Shown in pieces: positions 62,857 to 64,000 of a DNA stretch of 64,000 nt. Position 1 is the stretch's first letter. Each line of letters opens with the position of its first letter. The position numbers and the translations under genes were made by a program. The notes beneath the pieces were generated by a model. The model searched no databases. It saw only the letters and a list, made by a program, of their open reading frames with translations, and was not told the DNA's origin. The DNA comes from Erigeron canadensis (lineage: Eukaryota > Streptophyta > Magnoliopsida > Asterales > Asteraceae): the NCBI RefSeq assembly GCF_010389155.1, contig NC_057765.1, positions 8,928,001-8,992,000 of the forward strand. Reading direction: 5' to 3'.

Positions 62857-64000
62857 AACCCGTGAAAAAACATTACGTGTTTCATTTCAAACCCTTTTTC
62901 TCTGTTACCCACCCAGTAAAAGTGTAAAACCCATCCATTTTGTCAACCTATATACTATGAATATACAAGTGAGACTACTAATGAGACGTGTAGGAAAACG
63001 ACACCTGGTGATAATTACAAGGCATTTACATGAAATCATTGAGCCAGCGGGACCTTTTTAAGCATCACATATTCAGGACCACAAGGCAACCCAATTTCCT
63101 ACCCGCCTGGTATACATGAAGCCGTCTTTTACTTATTTAAGGATAGTTTTGATTCACTTAATGGACTTCACCTGCACAGATTATATGATTGTTTCAAGGT
63201 GCCTTAATATAAAGAAAGTTATACTGAGCAAAGAAAGTCAGAAGGTTCACTTCTTCAAAACATATGAACCCACAAGTAGAATTTATTAAACTAAAACAAA
63301 TGAGTACTTTTGAGGTTTCTATGGATAAATTTGAAGTATTGTGGGCATAGACAGTCACTAGACAAGAAGGATTCACCGATGAATATTTGATGTCTAGTGG
63401 GCTGAAGAAAAAGTGAAAGGTGATTTTGGCTACTCTGACTAATTTCAAAGAGGTAGTAAATTAGTAATGCTAATTAAACAAACTAAATTAGCCTTCAGAA
63501 TACAGAAGCAAGGCCCAATTTTGTATATATCAAGAACTCTCAAAACTATCCACAAACCACCAACTCACTAGTTAGATCATATCTTCGTTCCTACACCAAT
63601 CTAATAAGTCAATTTTTAACAGCTAAAATACACCGAAACCAACTAAGAACAAAATGTTAACAAGTGCTGAATTTTCATGAATGAATAACTTAGGTACTTT
63701 GGTTCCAGTCTGACGAAAAGTGTCATCCTTGACCTTTCTATTTCCTGCACAAAATTGAAAACAACAAGACCTATCATAAAAGTTGAATAATTTTAGCCCA
63801 GTTTATTGATTTGGGTATATTAGCTATGTCGGCCGGTCACATGAATAATATTAGCTTAATTATCAAATACTAGCTGATGTAAAATAACATGGTTGCGATT
63901 AATCACATACAAGAACCACGTGGATTTAAAAAAAATCAAGAAGACCCCGACAACTATTTATGAAGACAATGCCGCTTGCTTTGCTCAGATCAAACAACAC
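62857..64000. other. Intergenic, nothing recognised
   Basis: No supported gene to the window edge. Exons of a gene lying mainly outside the window cannot be excluded. Confidence 0.4.

Noticed and set aside
62693..63061. 122-codon ORF
   Set aside because: It runs through the SINE on its antisense strand and has no family resemblance.

Overview
The window looks like nuclear DNA of a flowering plant. Genes have canonical GT-AG introns, intergenic DNA is very AT-rich, and there are plant Ty3/gypsy and Copia retrotransposons, Helitrons, hAT-type MITEs and a SINE. Three plant genes are clear: a CKX7-type cytokinin oxidase, the chloroplast NDH subunit NdhU, and a phytocyanin. Asteraceae is my best guess because zinc-knuckle/ARID retro-proteins like the one here are, from general knowledge, typical of composite genomes. 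That placement is inference only.

Layout. 1-9.2 kb is repeat-rich and gene-free: an LTR-like block with 36-bp and 43-bp tandem arrays, hAT MITEs and a LINE 3' remnant. 9186-11997 is a complete small LTR element (345-bp LTRs, AAATT target duplication, PBS, PPT). It carries no polymerase, only a 625-codon ORF that joins a zinc knuckle, a dead Copia-protease-like segment and two ARID-like domains. 12.2-20.8 kb holds a foldback MITE, a Copia-type solo LTR, an hAT element, a duplicated LTR fragment and a Helitron with an RPA1-like remnant. 21811-27293 is the four-exon CKX7-like gene. 30782-36035 is a very young chromovirus with LTRs that look identical and one A-run frameshift inside integrase. 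37.9-45.1 kb is an old tandem segmental duplication in which one unit keeps an intronless MED26/TFIIS-N-like ORF and the other keeps a GIP1-like pseudogene. 45.1-52.2 kb is Tat-like retrotransposon debris, a gag pseudogene and a 1600-bp solo LTR that contains seven copies of a GC-rich palindrome. 52989-55057 (minus) is NdhU. 56040-57969 (minus) is a CrRLK1L-like kinase that can be spliced in frame to a degenerate PBL-like pseudokinase. 58997-59383 (minus) is the phytocyanin. The rest is a degenerate short LTR element, a SINE and gene-poor DNA.

The host genes look functionally unrelated: cytokinin breakdown, NDH-dependent cyclic electron flow, copper-protein secretion and kinase signalling. 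The most unusual items are the ARID-carrying LTR element, the palindrome cluster in the solo LTR, the kinase-pseudokinase locus and the reciprocally degraded duplication. Exon boundaries were set by eye from reading frame, splice dinucleotides and remembered family alignments. No search was run.
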